From contig OV050030.1 of assembly GCA_920105625.2 (NCBI GenBank), positions 68,291,807 through 68,355,806 of the forward strand: 64,000 bases of DNA, in the 5' to 3' direction. The position numbers and the translations under genes were made by a program. The notes under the pieces are model-generated. The model was given only the letters and a program-made list of their open reading frames with translations, made no database searches and was not told the origin of the DNA. This document shows, in pieces, positions 1 through 13,190 of this stretch; position 1 is the first letter of the stretch; every line of letters begins with the position of its first letter. The DNA is from Clusia tigrina (Eukaryota > Arthropoda > Insecta > Diptera > Clusiidae).

Positions 1-1030
1 AGGAAAAATAAACCTGCAACACAAGCGACAGCAGCATCATCAACAGAAACAACAGCAGCATCATCAACAAAAGCCACAGCGGCATCGTCACTATAAGCAA
101 CAATAGCAAGCAGACATCTGAGCGATGGAGGCAACAAACAGGAAACTATAAGTATTTTATTATTCTATCGTAGTATAAGTAGATATATCTGAGGACTTTG
201 AAGGCACCGTATCGCTGGGCAAAGAAGTTGTAATATACAGACGCCGTTGAGATGTTGCACGCAACTATCTATGGACAAACATAAACTGTCAGTATGATTG
301 GACTCGTCTTAGTTGTGAGGATTTTTGTTGTGTGCGAATGTGTTAGTGTCGAGAGACACTTAGATTCCTTTTAGCACTAATTCTAATTTTTAAAGCACAG
401 TTAAAAAAATAAGCTTAGGGTATTAGGCAGGAATACATCAAGAGGTGCATACAATACGGGTTGTTGCATCAAAATTTTTGTAGTTCCGAAACTACAATTG
501 GCGCATAAATGCTTCATTGATATTTTGGATATTTTGTAATATTTGCATAGGAGAAAACTGAAATTTGTTTTTGAACATTTTATTCTTCAAGCAGAAGTCA
601 AATCAGAAATTTTCAAGACTAGTTTGATAGGTAAAGAAGCGGGAGAATAATTTCGTGAAATTGATCACCTTATTCAAAATAGATTCATTGAAAAGCATCT
701 AATTAAGTATAACTTTTATACTTATGCAATGGAAATTATTTAGTTTTTTCTTCGGCATTTCATTACAGTTGCCCTTCTATTTTAATTATACACTGAGATT
801 TGTTTGTTTATTATTATATTATTAGGCGTTTTAGCATTTTATACTTTGAAAGATATTTAACTTTTAATTAAACGCGTAGAAAAAACTGAGTAGTCATATG
901 AGATGATGGTTTTCTTTAAAGTTGTAAATTAAGTGGGATTCTATAGAATTACCAAGGCAAGTTAAAAATTATAAATATAAGTTGCAACATTTATTTGATA
1001 GTAGTCCCGGATCCGTAGATAAGAATTATT
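1..1030. other. AT-rich leader with Q/H-type low complexity and a PBS-like site
   Basis: No gene is recognised. Positions 1-120 are CAG/CAT/CAA-rich and read as glutamine and histidine codons for about 30 codons before a stop. At 499-505 there is TGGCGCA, the core that starts the tRNA-Ser-type primer site in the errantivirus at 17.75 kb. It lies upstream of gag-like sequence on the same strand, so an old 5' LTR could end near 498. I could not find a matching 3' LTR, so this is only a suggestion. Confidence 0.3.
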
Positions 1031-1039
1031 TAGGTCTAT

Positions 1040-3130
1040 AGAAGTACTAAAAGAAGGTAAGAAATGGCTGCAAGCTCAAAAACGGCAGAGCGAAACAATC
1101 CAGAAGAAATTTAGGAATTGTAGATAGGGCAATAAGGCACGGAAGAATAATGCATTCTATCTCAAGCGCATAGCGGAAGTACAAGCCTTGTTGGATACAT
1201 TTAACTGTAACAACGTGGATCTGTTGCGTTTTAAGGTGTGTTGTGGTGTCAATGAATACTTTACAAAGGATTATCCGCTATATTTCAACGGTTTAGAAGG
1301 GGACTGGTAGACCATGTTTGAATTAGATCTGGAAGAGGTGGAAACAAAAGTAGATAGTCCTAGTTCGTCGGAAGACAAGGCACAAGACAACTTAAGATCT
1401 TTACAGACGGAATTAAAGTTATTTACACAAAAACATTATGAGCTATTGGAAGCAGCAATGAGCAAAAGTGAAGCCCAGGTACTCTGGAGATTAGCAAGGG
1501 ACAGTGAAAACTTATTGACTTTAGAAGCGGCAGACCAAGCATTAGCGACTATTCGAAGTCGAACGGATGAGAAATTGTTTCAAGCGTTCAATGATGCAGA
1601 AAAAACTAGAAAATGTTGTAGGCAACTCCGAGAGACCAAGGCAGCCTCATAATATTTGGGGAGAGAAAATCTAGAGCTCAAGGGAATCAGGGCAATTGTT
1701 AAGCCAGGAACAGCAAGAGTAAGGTCGACATCAACTTCTGAAATATATACACAGACATTACTAGGTTTGTCACCAGAGTACGCTGGCCGGAGTACTTTTC
1801 ACCCGAAGGAACCAGTCGAGTTAATATACTAAAAATTGTGGTGAGTGACGATCACCCACAAGAATTTTGTCTAGGTCTACTGAAGACGGGGTAGTGCTTT
1901 TTTCACCAGAAGCTCCAGAATTTGAGCAGAAGTGTGCTGCTCCATCCTTTGACACGAGCCTTCTAGAACCGAAGGAAATGGAGGTTAAGTAAGCCCAGTA
2001 ATTAACGAACCTCATTTAATAACGCAGTATAACAATCCCAGCTTGTAAGATAGCTATACTAAAGGTTGTTAATGCAGTGGAGAAGTTAGTGCCCATGTTC
2101 TCAGGGGTCGAGATGTATGATCTGAGAACTGAGATCAGGTGGTTCAAAGAAGGTTGTGAGCTTGCACAGCAGAGTATCGCAGGAGCAGACGGGGAACAAT
2201 TAATAAACTGTGTTAGGCAAAGGACCACGGGTGGTGCGTTTAATTTACTAGCGCATAGTTCAGTAAGCACCCCGTCGGATTTGTATACACTTTTAGACAT
2301 AATATATTTGAAACAGAAATCTTATGATAAGCTCATAAGAGAGATCCTAGAGACAACACAGAAACCCAGTGAGTAACTGAGAGCTTGGGGACGAAGGCTT
2401 AGATCTCTGGGACCGCTGCTGAGGCGGAAGCCAACAGGCAGTTTCCAGGAAACATTACAGCATAGAAGTCTCAAGAAGACGGGCTATGAATTCTGTATTC
2501 GAGGAAGGCCTAATAAATAGGGACTGAAAATTACACACTTAATATAATGCAGAGAAGTATGGCAGAGTTAGTTGAAACTGTCTCTTCCAATGAAGCAGCA
2601 ATCTAACAGCGAGTTGTATTCAACAGGTGAAATTTGCTGGACTAACATGCCTGCAGAACAAGTGCAGCAAAACAACCCAACACACGAGATGTCGGTACAT
2701 TTGTGGGCCAATTTCCCCAACAAAAAGACCCAGTCGAGAGATTACAGCCAAGAAACCCCGTTTGCTCATTCTGACGTAAGTCAGGTCATACAAGTGATGA
2801 GTGCTTTACACGCAAAGACACGCCCTACTGTATGGAATTACAAACATATGCTTATGAGGCAAATCGACAGCGCCTAGGGGCATAGAATGGAATGAGAGTA
2901 GGAAACAGCCAGCGACGCGGCAATAATCAGCGTTCAAATTTGAATTTCAGAAATGAAGCAAGGATACGTCATACCATATAGAGGTTGAAATGCTTCACAT
3001 GTGTACGAATGGGACATCGAGCAGCAGAGTGCAGACAAAAACAATTCCAAAAAAAGGGAAAAAAGAGGCCAATAGAAGAACAAAAGAAACAGAGAGGAGG
3101 AGCATGAGGCACTCCAAAATTATCTGCTTG
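1040..3130 (+). pseudogene. Degenerate gag of a Ty3/gypsy-like LTR retrotransposon
   Basis: Structural polyprotein remnant, broken into several frames. An open piece at 1314-1652 (112 codons) follows an upstream conceptual stretch with a YFTKDYPLYF-type motif around 1240-1290 that resembles insect gag N-termini. Another open piece at 2077-2376 has the layout of a Ty3-type capsid (a FSGVEMYDLRTEI start, then KEGCELAQQ). A clear CCHC zinc knuckle, C-X2-C-X4-H-X4-C, lies at 2991-3032 in a frame followed by basic sequence, as expected for nucleocapsid. Reverse-transcriptase sequence follows directly downstream, giving gag-pol order. Many stops and frameshifts show it is dead. Assignment to gag rests on motif order; the zinc knuckle is the strongest evidence. 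Confidence 0.65.
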
Positions 3131-3210
3131 ATGGCGTTTCAGCTAGCATACACACCCCAGATAGAACATGAAATACCAACTAGGGGCTAATTAAGCAATA
3201 GAAATTAAGA

Positions 3211-3926
3211 TTGCCACAAGCTCACAAAGACAAAGGAAACAGGCAATTTGAAGGAATATTCAAGAATAATATAATTACATCAAATCTATCACCTTGGTTT
3301 TCAACTGTCATTTGGTGCCTAAGAGTGGGTGCTCAGGGTCAGAAGATGTACAGAATGGTTGTTGATTTCAGAAAATTAAACGACGCCATTATCAAGCAAG
3401 TGTTCCCGATTCCTAGTGTAGAAGAAATCCTGGATCAGTTGGGACACAGTTGATATTTTTCTACGCTTGATTTAGCAAGTGGCTACCATCAAGTTCTGGA
3501 TAAGCAGAAAACCATGTTCAGCTCCGGCAATGAGTTCAATAGGATGCCGTTTAGATTAACAGGAGCACGGGCTACCTTCCATCGGCTAATGAATCATATG
3601 CTAACAGGCTTGCAACGGCAAGATTGTTTTGTGTATCTCGATGATATTTTAATCTTTGGGAAGAGCTTGCAGCAGCATTCGTATCTCTTGTGCAAGATGC
3701 TCAGGTGGTTTATTTTGGCCACAGTTATTCAGAAGCAGGAGCACGGCCAGACCCTCAGAAAGTGAAGTGGGTGAAGAATATAGCAATTCCGAAAAACAGA
3801 AATGAAGTCCAAGCATTCTTAGGACTAGTGAACAATTCCAGAAAGTTCGTAGAAGGACTACGTAAAGAAGCAAAGTTCGAATGGACAGAGATCTGTCAGC
3901 AAGCATATAAAATGGAGTTCAAGTAA
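3211..3926 (+). pseudogene. Degenerate pol (reverse transcriptase) of the same Ty3/gypsy element
   Basis: Reverse transcriptase that would copy element RNA into DNA. Conserved blocks appear in order: MVVDFRKLNDAI near 3355-3390, STLDLASGYHQV near 3460-3495, FNRMPFRLTGA near 3535-3560, and the catalytic YLDD box at 3634-3645. The connection segment (FLGLVNNSRKFV) lies near 3820-3855 in another frame. There is an in-frame TGA at 3451-3453 and a frameshift near 3690. Sequence similarity stops at about 3926, before RNase H and integrase, so pol is truncated as well as broken. It belongs with the gag remnant immediately upstream. The lineage (17.6/297/gypsy-like) is inferred from the RT motifs. 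Confidence 0.85.
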
Positions 3927-4685
3927 ATCATTTAAATACAAATAAAAAAAGAAGTTTCGAAAAATAGGAAAACATATTTTTGGAAATTGAAATTAAGAGT
4001 AGCGTTTGAAATAAACACAACACGAGAGTGTGCCTGGAAGGTATGTCTGTAGTCATATATGGCCGGACTTGAGGGTGTGTTAGAATACACTCGCTTATGG
4101 GTTTATGTATATCAGGCGATAACTAATGTAAAAAATATTAGCTGCAATGAAAAATTGTGTCATACAATTGACAAAGTCTTCGGATTAACGGGTTTATCTC
4201 AAATATTCTTGCTTATGTCGGAGAGACAAATAGATTTGCTAATAATCTAAAAAAAATGTTTTTTTTAAGCAATAAGAGCCCTATACGAGGGTAAAGTCAA
4301 TCAATGGTTTATTCCTCTTCCCCTCTGGTATATAGTGATGAATCAATGAATCTCATAATGTAGGAGGGTGAAACTAATGAACCGAAGTGGAGTGGCACTT
4401 TGAATTAACGTTTTAATGTAATTAGAAATAAGTGACACCACTTTGTAATAGGTAAAATATATACTACTTTATCTATGGCTAATGCTGTCAGGGAGTTAGA
4501 ATATATTTGCAGAAGTGCAGTCGGAGCAGTCTAACAAACCTGTATTACTGGGGACCACTGGGGAAGTATGGTTCGCGAAGGAGTGAGTGATTGTGTCGGA
4601 GTTGCCAAGTACGGAATTGGAAATTATTTTGAAAAATATGACGAATAAACTTTGTGGAAAAGTAAGCTAAAGCGTAAGTGCGAAG
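3927..4685. other. No recognisable gene
   Basis: AT-rich sequence with only short chance reading frames. The RT similarity upstream stops abruptly here, where the rest of pol would be expected, so this may be the scar of a deletion or insertion. Nothing specific recognised. Confidence 0.4.
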
Positions 4686-4689
4686 CATC

Positions 4690-5430
4690 AAAATTTAAAT
4701 AACTGTGGTTGGTCACTTATTGCATGGCAAGCTGCATCCATTGTTTGTAACTTCGAACAAGTTACTCGAGGCATCCCCATTATTGAGAGGCACCTCTTGG
4801 TACAATGAGACTCCAGAACAGATGTGCGAATCACGTAGACAGAAAAGGGTCTAACAGTAGTTATCTGAGTTCCACTACCACTACTGGAATGATTTACGAT
4901 GTACAACGTGTACTCTATCCCCAAGCGATTGAACGCAGATTGGAGGTTGTCACGAAGACCAAACAAAGCCGAAAGCCAATCGCAAGAACATTACATTGGT
5001 CTGTCCACAAAGAAAGAGAAAAATTTTCAGGGTGTGGATCTAGCAAAACGATTATAGTAACACTCGGCTGCTCAACCGAAAAATATAGAATTTCTAGAGC
5101 ATGAACGGCGTGAGCACGTGGCCATTCCGACATCGGCTGGAGATTTGATGGCCACCAAATCTATAAATAGATGACCTTATCGTTTTGACGAACCAATAGT
5201 GGTTATGGCAGTGTGCTCAGCCAAAGCAACACCTATGGAACTAAGGGGCATAGGCTATAATACGATTGGAGCACGAGATGACTCACGGTACAATTTCTCG
5301 ACTTCCGTCATTAGAAAAGATGAAGTATCATCAAAACTCGAGGAGTTACTGAATAATCTCCGAAAAGCTCATTCAAAACGCACTCTCACCATGCCAGCAG
5401 CATTTTCGCTGTTACTCTGCTGATCTGCGG
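4690..5430 (+). pseudogene. Possible env-like remnant of the upstream gypsy element
   Basis: Broken coding-like sequence on the plus strand. A conceptual frame around 4840-4920 reads like the conserved block of insect errantivirus envelope proteins (a short beta run with PLPLLE, then YNVYSIPKR), and an open piece of 74 codons lies at 5199-5423. The position, third after gag and pol on the same strand, fits env. Several stops interrupt it and no furin site or membrane segment is visible. The resemblance is weak and the stretch could be unrelated degenerate DNA. Confidence 0.28.
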
Positions 5431-5884
5431 AAAATACTGAATACCAATAGCAGAGCAATCAGCGGCTTGGTTAAGGAGGCTTAAGCCGAAGAGAAAGTAA
5501 TGGACATCACCGAATCCTACGAGGGAATCAACATTTAGAAAGAGGGGAAGGGTTGGCACAAGCGGACTTTTCTGAGTAGCGATAACAAAGATGGTATTCT
5601 TTATGAAAGATATTACAGAAAACAGTAATTTTTCCCAGGACGTCGTACCAGCCCTATCGACAACGAATTATAGAATTGAAAGAGGGAATGCAGCGCACCA
5701 GGAGAAGGAGGGACGCATTAGAATTATAAGTATAAATTATTAATAGTATTATAAGTATAAAATAGGAATAAGCTGCGAAACAAAAATATTGTAATGTAGT
5801 ACAAAGAAAAGAAAAGAACAGAACAGAAAATCGAAAAAAGAGAAGAGAATAAGAACTAAGAGTACAATAATAATAATAATATTA

Positions 5885-7068
<1,184 letters not shown>

Positions 7069-7069
7069 A

Positions 7070-7835
7070 ACACAAAAAAAAACTTCCGCGCCTATCCACT
7101 CAGGGTCGCGCAAAACCCTGACTACGCAAATGCCCACCAGCAACCCCCCCGCCCTTGGTTCCAAGTCAAGCAGCATCAGCACTCCCCCTTGAACAAGCAC
7201 AACAGCTTCGGCTAATAAGCCACCCAAGAGCTCTACGCTGTCCCCAAGCTCTTCAGCGGCTGCCAAGATATTGATTCACAAACCAGCAGCAGAGGCTCCA
7301 AACGCTCTAAGCCCTCTTTAGCAAACGCCTCAGTATTGCCTCACAAGTAGACGGAAACTGCTCCTCCTTCAGGTGCACCTACCAAGATTAACCCGATTAC
7401 CAGGGCGTACTGGACGCGCAGAGGGGCTTATCGTGTTTTGACGAAGCTCAACGCTATCGAACTCTCTCAACTGTCAGAATACCATAGGGCAATCTCGAGT
7501 GGGCAAAGGCACACACTGATGTGCGTGGCTTCACTGCACAAGCAGCAGGTAACTCCAAGAAGCAGAGATCAGTCGATCACCCCGGCCAATCCACCCAAAG
7601 CATCCCTAAGCGCGTAAGGCTGGCCACGTCAAAGCCTAAGCTCTCGAACTTGCTTTGCGAGATCGTAAAGGAGAGTCTAACATGGACCGTGATCGATTCT
7701 GCTAATGACCACCACTCCTGCCAATTGGAGAATTGTCGAACAGGCTCTGCTACCGATTTTCGTTGTGGTCATGTCCCTCAACCCTGGTCCTTGACCCAGC
7801 TGCCGTGACGCTGGGTGGTATCAAGAACATACCAA
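7070..7835 (+). pseudogene. ORF1 remnant of an R1/LOA-clade non-LTR retrotransposon
   Basis: Nucleic-acid-binding ORF1 of a target-primed retrotransposon. The first part (7080-7330) is rich in Ser, Thr, Pro and Ala. The second part shows an arrangement shared with the element at 34.5 kb: an Arg-rich segment near 7395-7480, then NWRIVEQALL near 7724-7753 and a DAGWYQ motif near 7807-7824. A stop separates the last two. That arrangement is characteristic of LOA/R1-type ORF1 proteins (DUF4780-like, from memory). The reading frame changes several times. Endonuclease sequence follows immediately. Confidence 0.55.
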
Positions 7836-7844
7836 TAACATCTC

Positions 7845-8635
7845 ATGGTCATTGACATGGGTCCACTGACCTTCTGGATCTCCTCTACCTACATGGCTCA
7901 TGACTATGGCGACTCTCCGTCATCAGACATATTAAAGCAAATGGTTGCGGTAGCCCACCAGAAACAGATTCTTGTAATCATCGGCGCCGATGCCAATGCC
8001 CATCACGAAATATGGGGCAGCTCCGGCACAAATGATCGAGGTGATTTCCTTTTTGACTTTATACTTTCAAATAAATTAGTTTTTGCTAACCGGTGAAATG
8101 AGCCGACTTTCCTTACATCAGGAAGGAAGTGCTTGATATCACATTCGTAAGCGATAACTACTCCAACATGATAAGCAGTTGGTTCTTCTCCCAGGATTGC
8201 TCCTATTCGGACCACTGCTATATCACCTTTGACATTGACTCGAGGGAGACTACAGGCAATACAGGATCTCTTAAACCAGTCAATAAGAAAATCACGAATT
8301 GGCCTCTTTTTCGTCTCAAACTGGAGTCATGCTTAGCAACGACTCCACCCATTATTCACAATTGTCCCGACATTAATGGGGCAGTCGACGATTTGACCAC
8401 AGCTTTTAAAAGAGCCACTCATATCTCTTACATCACTCCCGAACCACGGGGCAAATCTAAACCTTTGTGGTGGAACTCGGAAATTGCAAGCCTTCGCAAA
8501 ACTTGTAGAATGCTCTTCAACAAAGCCAAAGTTACAGTTGATTGGGCCCCTTTCAAAACTAAACAAAATGAGTTTAAATACGCCATTAGGCGAGGGAAAC
8601 GAGCGTCATGGAGGCAATGTTGCGAAAGCATTTAA
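7845..8635 (+). pseudogene. Apurinic-like endonuclease and linker of R1/LOA-clade ORF2
   Basis: N-terminal part of ORF2, which nicks target DNA to prime reverse transcription. The block IIGADANAHHEIWGS (7977-8021) is the D-x-N-x-H motif of this endonuclease family. The LDITFVSD and SDHCYITFDID blocks (8130-8155 and 8207-8240) carry the D and SDH active-site motifs. The frame is broken between the 83-codon piece ending at 8096 and the 168-codon piece starting at 8129. The first third of the endonuclease is missing, so the element carries an internal deletion. The linker before RT (to 8635) is open and basic. Confidence 0.8.
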
Positions 8636-9282
8636 TTGGCATCCGAGCGTCTTCAAAAAATTCTCCACTCCTCTAGCAAAGCCCTTGACTGTATCGAAAA
8701 ACCAGATGGTAGCTGGACTCACTCAAGCGCCGAAACCCTTGATATCCTACTAGACACCCACTTCCCTGGGAGTTTAGCTCCAGTAAATCAAGCATTCTAT
8801 CAAGTGGATCCGATTGCCCATGATAGCCTCCCAACATTCCAAGTGGCAAAAAGGCACCTTGAGTGGTCCATTCAACCCTTTAAGACATACAAGTCCCCCA
8901 GGCCGGATGGCATCATTCCAAAATGGGGAAGAGATTGTCCTTCCATGGCTGCTACAAATATACAATGCAAGCCTCAGATTGCAAAATATTCCCTTTCGCT
9001 GGCACACGGCTCGGGTCATCTTCATCCCGAAATTGGAGAAGGCCTCACACACCAAACCTAAGGATTACAGACCCATAAGTCTAACATCCTTTCTTCTCAA
9101 GTTTTAGAAAGAGCTCTTGACCTACATATCAGGGCATCGATCAACCCTTCTTTTCTCTCTGTATCTCAACACGGCTAGTCTAAAGGCAAATCGGTTGAAA
9201 CAGCACTTCATGCTCTCTTTTCTCAAGTTGACAAATCCTTGGCGTTCAAGGAATTCACTCTTGCCATATTTCTGGACATCCC
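8636..9282 (+). pseudogene. Reverse transcriptase N-terminal part, copy 1, R1/LOA-clade
   Basis: Start of the RT domain. It has a SSAETLDILLDTHFPGS segment near 8728-8775, typical of R1/LOA elements. A SP(R/G)PDGI block follows near 8893-8912, then a PFRWHTARVIFIPK-type block near 8990-9035 and KDYRPISLTSFLLK near 9058-9103. The copy ends near 9282 inside the ...IFLD block, where a second copy of the same region begins. Frameshifts separate the blocks. Confidence 0.75.
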
Positions 9283-9296
9283 CTGCATCATGATGG

Positions 9297-9934
9297 CGGC
9301 TGGACTCACTCAAGCGCCGAAACCCTTGATATCCTACTACACACCCACTTTCCAGAGAGCGTGGTCTCAGTAGATCAAGCACTCTATCTAGTCGATCAGG
9401 TTTCCCATGATAGCCTCCCTACATTCCAAGTGGCAAAAGGTCACCTTAAGTGGTATATTCAAACCATTAAGCTATACAAGTCCCCCGGGCCGGATTCCCT
9501 TTCGCTGGTGCACAGCTCCGGTCGGCTTCATCCCGAAAATGGAGAAGGCCTCACACACCAAACCTAAGGATTAAAGACCCATAAGTCTAACATCCTTTCT
9601 TCTCAAGGTTTTAGAAAGAGCTCTTGACCTACATATGAGGACATCGATCAGCCATTCATTTCTCTCTGTATCTCAACACGCTTACTCTAATGGCACATCG
9701 GTTCAAACAGCACTTCATTCTCTCATTTCTCAAGTGGACAAATCCATGGCGTTCAAGGAATTCACTCTTGCCATATTTCTGGACTTTGAGGGAGCATTCA
9801 ACAATGTATGCTCCAACGCTGTCATTTCTGCACTCAATAATCTGAACCTGAATTCAGGCCATCTGATATTTATAGAGCTTCAACTAAAATCTAGAATCAT
9901 CACTTCCACGATCGGCAATGGAAAGCCAATCTAG
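9297..9934 (+). pseudogene. Second, partial copy of the same RT region
   Basis: Repeats 8715-9280 at roughly 90 percent identity by eye, starting at GCTGGACTCACTCAAGCGCC. It lacks about 82 bp present in copy 1 (8908-8989). It continues further than copy 1, reaching IFLDFEGAFNNV (near 9771-9806), the RT block with the first catalytic Asp, and ends at a stop near 9932. Either two insertions of related elements lie head to tail or part of one was duplicated. It is not functional. Confidence 0.8.
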
Positions 9935-10272
9935 CTGAGAGGGCAGTTAAAGCGACAATCGCTACATGAGCTACAAATGAGTCCATAATCGGCACAGAAA
10001 ATTTGGTAGGCAACGGTAGCACTTCACAACATTCTAAAAATTCACGATGGCAGCTACTGTCTACCTGAATTTGTGGACCAATACGAAGGCGACAGAATTA
10101 TAGCTGGATTATGGAGGCAGGAAGTAGTTGCTCCACTACAAAGGTTTGATCGAATAGCTTCTAATAATAATGGAGAAACTGCCATCCTGTGATATATCAA
10201 TAAGCATCCAATTTAAAAAACAATGTTATAATTCAAATTTCTTAATTTTGAATTCAAAGAATGATTCAACCA
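9935..10272. other. No recognisable gene
   Basis: About 340 bp with no motif I can assign. It separates the plus-strand R1/LOA element from the minus-strand gypsy pol. Confidence 0.4.
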
Positions 10273-11900
10273 TTAATAAATATAAACAAAAACAGTGTAT
10301 ACAGGCAATTTAACATTGACCAATAACACCTTTTCAATGATAGAGTTGTTTATTTCAGGTTGGCTCAATGTGTGACTAGCGAAACAAATGGGTCTGACGC
10401 TTCCAATGGGTCCTTGAGAGAGTATCGCACCAAGTGCATAGTTGCTTGCATCTGTCGTAAACAATGTTCTCTCTAATTTTTTCGCTAACTGCGCGGTAGA
10501 AAAGTAAGTTTGAGCAAAAATGTTCATAACGTATGTAAAAGTGGAAGGGTTGGGTTTCCTCCTGTGCCTGTTTGGATTTTTTCCATTTTTGTATGCATTT
10601 CTTGAATAAGACGTTATAAAAAATGTGGTAAGCAAACCCATTGTGCGCGGATACTAAAACGGCTGTGCAACTTTCGAAATTTTGTATATAGTTTGTTGCG
10701 ATCGTGTTTTTTTGTTGCCACCGTCTGCATTTTTGTTTGTTTTTATTTTGCTTCTCCCCTGCTGCTTCTTGTTTCCATCTGTCCGCTGTTCTGCAGAATT
10801 CGGCCAGTCAAGGCATAGTGACGGGTCTGCAACAAGTTATCGCTGGATTCAATGTTCTTTCCTTTCCTTAAACACTCCGTTAGGGGTTTTACTTATTTAG
10901 CAAACTCTTTAACGAATTTACGATAATAGCATAACAGCCCTCAGAAGGATTTGATTTCATTTTGAGTCTTAGATAAGGGAAATTCTTTAATAGCACTGAT
11001 ATTTTCAGGCTTAGACTTTATGCCTTCTGTTGAGACAATATGTCCTGAGAAAGCGATTTCTTTCTGTAAGAAGTAGGACTTGTCTAATTGTACTTTGAAG
11101 TTTGATGCTCTTAATTTGTTAAAAACAGCTTTTAAATTGAGAATATTTTTGTCAAGGGATGTAGAACAAATTATTATATCATCTAGATACATGAGGAATT
11201 TTTTCCCAACAAGATCTCTAAGGACGTTATCGTTGGAAGGTCTAGGGAACATTTTACAGGCCAAATGGCATGCGAATATATTCACAGTAGTCTCCATCGA
11301 ATGTGGAAGCTGTCTTGGCAATGTCTGTTTTATGATTTCAATCTGCTGACAGCAAGGTCACGAGTTGAGAAATGTATGCATTTGTCAAGTTTGTCTAGGA
11401 TTTCATAGATATTGGTAAAAGGAATCTATCTGAGATGGTTTTTTTTATAAAATTTTCGGTGCTCGATTACTAACCGCCATTTCTGTTTGCCCCCAGCATC
11501 CTTCTTCTTGGCAACTATACAGACTATAAAACTGGTTAAGCATGCTTGAAATTTGGTTTTGAATTTCCGACTTGTGAATGCAATGGTATCTATAGGATAT
11601 GGTAAATATACGGATATCGTCCTGTATGGCAATTCAATATTTTATTTCATTAAAAATAATATACGTTGGTTTTTTCCGTAAAATATATCATTGTATTCTT
11701 TACACAGTTTCAAAAGGACTTTTCTTTCTACAGTGTTGAGACACTTAGTTCGTAGTGACTCATTGATATTTGGTAGGTAAGTTTTTGAAGGGGATTTTAC
11801 GTTAAAAATGTGGACTTCCACAAAATCTACAGAACTGTACTCTTCAACTTAAAGTGGTTGCTCTATGTATAAAAGTTGGTCCACGTTACTGTCATTTACA
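10273..11900 (-). pseudogene. Degenerate gypsy-type pol: protease/RT junction, RT and RNase H
   Basis: Minus-strand polyprotein remnant. Reading 5' to 3' on that strand: a pre-RT segment with NINESLRTKCLN and LCKEYNDIFYGKNQR (about 11,780-11,660); KWRLVIEHRKF (about 11,490-11,450); the YLDD catalytic box at 11,178-11,189; a SGHIVSTEGIKSKPENI segment (about 11,050-11,000); IRKFVKEFAK (about 10,930-10,900); and the RNase H start FTTDASNYALGAILSQ (about 10,465-10,415) with FASHTLSQPE. Stops, frameshifts and an unrelated-looking gap at about 10,645-10,885 break it. It is distinct from the errantivirus at 13.7 kb, which has lost these same domains. Confidence 0.88.
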
Positions 11901-13190
11901 ACTTCTACGGTGTGGAGGACCAATTTATTTCTGTATATATTTCTAATTTTTTATAGGTTGGATCGTTGTGAGATAGCCGTGTGCGTTTGTACTCCGGGAA
12001 GTCTGCAAGTATAAATTGTGAATTAACGCAAATAAAAGAAAAGAGTTGTTTTTCATATAATACCTGAAATATAGGAATAAATAAATAATAAAATACAAAT
12101 TCTGGATGAAAAAATAAAAAAAACAAAAACAAAAAAACTTACCAAGAATGCCTATACAGCAGATGTTCCTGTCACACGAAATAATAGGTAGAAGTTGCAC
12201 CAGGATGGGTAGTGAACGCCGGAATGAACTAACTGATATGTTTAACTGAACTAAACTAACTGAACTAGTTCAAATCTGTTAAACAAAATAGTTCAACTGC
12301 TCACTTTCTCACTTGCCCACTTATCCGTAAGATTCAACCATTTATTCACTCAATGAGCAGATATACGAATATATACACACGAATGTTGTCTCGAACTATG
12401 TATGTATATGCAATTGAATGATGACATATGCATGTATGTTGGTTCCAATTAGAACATCAATGCACATAGGGAATACCAAAATTTTGATAGTCTTATTCAT
12501 AAGTTAAAATTGTTTCCAGTGATTGGGAAATCGGTGATATATTTTAATAATGACTTTTCCAAAAAAATACAATGCTATATGGGGACATTTTGTTACAAAC
12601 GCAGACAAGAAAGCGCCAATTTGCAAGTATTGCTCTCTTTGATTCCTTCTACTAAAGAGTATAGAGTATACATATATAGAGCTGGCATGACGGACGAAGG
12701 TATTACTGCAAAAATTTAGTTCGAAGTGTTTTCTAGTAAACCTTTTTCCATAACACATAATAACACACTCAGTGCATCTCGCTTTCACTTACCGCTCACC
12801 GATTTTTGTGAAATCGCCTTCACTTCAATTGCATCAAATTTTGAGTGGTTCAATCTCTATGTTTCTATACCCTTAGCTTCCACTTCTTATGATGAACGAG
12901 CGAAGGACTAAATTGAATAGACGAGGAAGTGACATGTTTTAATAAACATGACATACTGAGCGCAACTGAACTAACTGTGCAACTGAACGATGTGAACGAC
13001 ATAGTTCAATATGCAAAGTGAACGAGAATGAGCGGATCAGTCAGCTCAACAACCAAATCGAACTTTAGTTGCCACCTTTGGTCGGTACTCTGTGGTGATT
13101 GGCGTTGCCACTTAATTTTAATTTAAAGTTCTAACATTACCAAGTAGAACAAAAAAGAAATATTAAATAAATAAGAGGAAAAAATATATA
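11901..13190. other. AT-rich spacer with clustered GAACT motifs
   Basis: No gene recognised. Two stretches, 12,215-12,300 and 12,960-13,080, are dense in AACTGAACT, GTTCAA and related pieces in both orientations, which resembles the subterminal repeats of hAT-type MITEs. I could not establish TIRs or a target duplication. Confidence 0.3.

Noticed and set aside
12200..13095. Complete hAT element
   Set aside because: CAGGATGGG at 12,202 and the opposite CCACCTTTGG near 13,070 are only loosely alike, and no matching 8-bp duplication was found.
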